Part shown: piece by piece, positions 63,296-64,000 of the stretch
Layout: every line of letters starts with the position of its first letter
How positions within the stretch are numbered: the stretch's first letter is position 1
NCBI GenBank assembly: GCA_033439765.1
Contig: JAULSN010000001.1
Coordinates: 1,302,001 to 1,366,000, forward strand
Reading direction: 5' to 3'
DNA from: Lasiosphaeria ovina
Taxonomy: Eukaryota; Ascomycota; Sordariomycetes; Sordariales; Lasiosphaeriaceae
Length of the DNA: 64,000 nt
The notes under the pieces: generated by a model
The model's database searches: none
Seen by the model: the letters and a program-made list of their open reading frames with translations, nothing else
What the model was told of the DNA's origin: nothing
Translations under genes and position numbers: made by a program

Positions 63296-64000
63296 ATGCA
63301 GTCAAGAATCCAGCTCGTGTCGTCAACGGCCTCGTGGCGCATCGCCACCGCGTCGAGAGGCGCATTGTCCCAACCACGAAGACTACCTAGGCCATTTACC
63401 GCAGCGATACCGCGGACAGCTGCCCTCGGCAACCCGTTTCGCCTGCTGCCCGTGGTAATATCCCGAACATATGCCAATGGCAGACCGCACCCGCCCGGCG
63501 GCACCCACCGCATGAACCTCGGGGCTGAGGAAGAGAAACCTGCGCTCGAGCAATATGGAGTCGACCTGACGGCGAGGGCGAGAGAAGGCAAGCTCGATCC
63601 CGTAATCGGCCGGTCCGCCGAGATCCAGCGCACCATACAAATCCTGTCGCGCAGGACAAAGAACAACCCGGTGCTCATAGGGAGTGCCGGCGTGGGAAAG
63701 ACGGCCATTCTGGAAGGGCTGGCCCTCGAGATTGTGCGCGGGGCTGTGCCAGAGAGCATCAAAAACAAGAGAGTAATCACGCTGGACCTGGGATCCCTTA
63801 TTGCTGGAGCCAAGTTCAGGGGCGACTTTGAGGAGCGCTTGAAGAAGGTCCTCACCGAGGTCCAAAAGGCGCACGGCGAGGTCATTCTATTCATCGATGA
63901 GCTCCACACACTGCTTGGGCTGGGGAAGGCAGAAGGGTCAATCGATGCGTCGAACCTTTTGAAGCCCGCTCTCTCAAGAGGCGAGCTACAGTGCTGCGGC
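63296..64000 (+). CDS. HSP78: Mitochondrial disaggregase Hsp78 (ClpB type), 5' part
   Basis: The frame is open from the ATG at 63296 to the window edge (235 codons, no intron). Residues 1-60 form an Arg/Ser/Ala-rich mitochondrial presequence ([20 protein letters not shown], then several RR and RP pairs, few acidic residues). It runs straight into [20 protein letters not shown] without the ClpB N-domain; this is how Hsp78 differs from cytosolic Hsp104. The first AAA+ module follows with [16 protein letters not shown] (Walker A, about 128-143), [13 protein letters not shown] and [13 protein letters not shown] (Walker B, about 196-208). Together with mitochondrial Hsp70 this ATPase reactivates aggregated matrix proteins. 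The second AAA+ module lies beyond the window. Confidence 0.92.
   Translation, partial: MQSRIQLVSSTASWRIATASRGALSQPRRLPRPFTAAIPRTAALGNPFRLLPVVISRTYANGRPHPPGGTHRMNLGAEEEKPALEQYGVDLTARAREGKLDPVIGRSAEIQRTIQILSRRTKNNPVLIGSAGVGKTAILEGLALEIVRGAVPESIKNKRVITLDLGSLIAGAKFRGDFEERLKKVLTEVQKAHGEVILFIDELHTLLGLGKAEGSIDASNLLKPALSRGELQCCG

Overview
The window is nuclear DNA from a filamentous ascomycete, most likely a sordariomycete. Short GT-AG introns (about 50-110 nt) interrupt most genes, often with CTRAC-type branch points. The proteome is fungal: CYP51/Erg11, Bub2/Cdc16, a Kip2/KipA kinesin, Izh3, Hsp78, an HDEL-ending BiP and a Vsb1-type SulP protein. The spacers are several kilobases long, rich in microsatellites, and show no transposon or RIP-like AT-rich block. 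I support 15 protein genes and one tRNA; gene spans cover a little under half of the window. All exon coordinates were read by hand from splice signals and checked for reading-frame closure.

Layout. 1-2540 (+): 3' part of a PhoD-like phosphatase gene. 3825-6580 (-): high-affinity-type sulfate permease (SulP + STAS). 9796-11728 (+): BUB2/cdc16 Rab-GAP of the septation/mitotic-exit network, with a polyglutamine N-terminus. 15663-16437 (+): small cysteine-rich secreted protein, probably GPI-anchored. 16605-18101 (-): Izh3-like PAQR membrane protein. 19218-19982 (+): THO subunit THOC5. 25806-28033 (+): GT2-like membrane glycosyltransferase. 30415-30486 (+): tRNA-Arg(ACG). From 30608 to 61904 seven consecutive genes lie on the minus strand: an intron-dense ER Hsp70 (BiP), ERG11, a GT23/fucosyltransferase-like type II membrane protein, a Kip2/KipA kinesin-7, an STK19-domain protein, a Vsb1-type SulP-STAS-cNMP transporter, and the GINS subunit PSF1. 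63296-64000 (+): the 5' part of mitochondrial HSP78, divergent from PSF1.

This is an ordinary housekeeping region, not a gene cluster. The genes serve unrelated core processes: sulfur and basic-amino-acid transport, ER and mitochondrial protein folding, sterol synthesis, microtubule polarity, DNA replication, mRNP assembly, mitotic exit and glycosylation. I found no secondary-metabolite cluster, CRISPR array, integrated virus or intact mobile element.

The observations most worth following are the divergent, micro-exon-bearing BiP gene, the unassigned cysteine-rich surface protein, the recurrent intergenic word TACTCCGTA/TACGGAGTA, a perfect 13-bp hairpin at 9005-9047, and two 6-kb spacers with no recognisable coding content.
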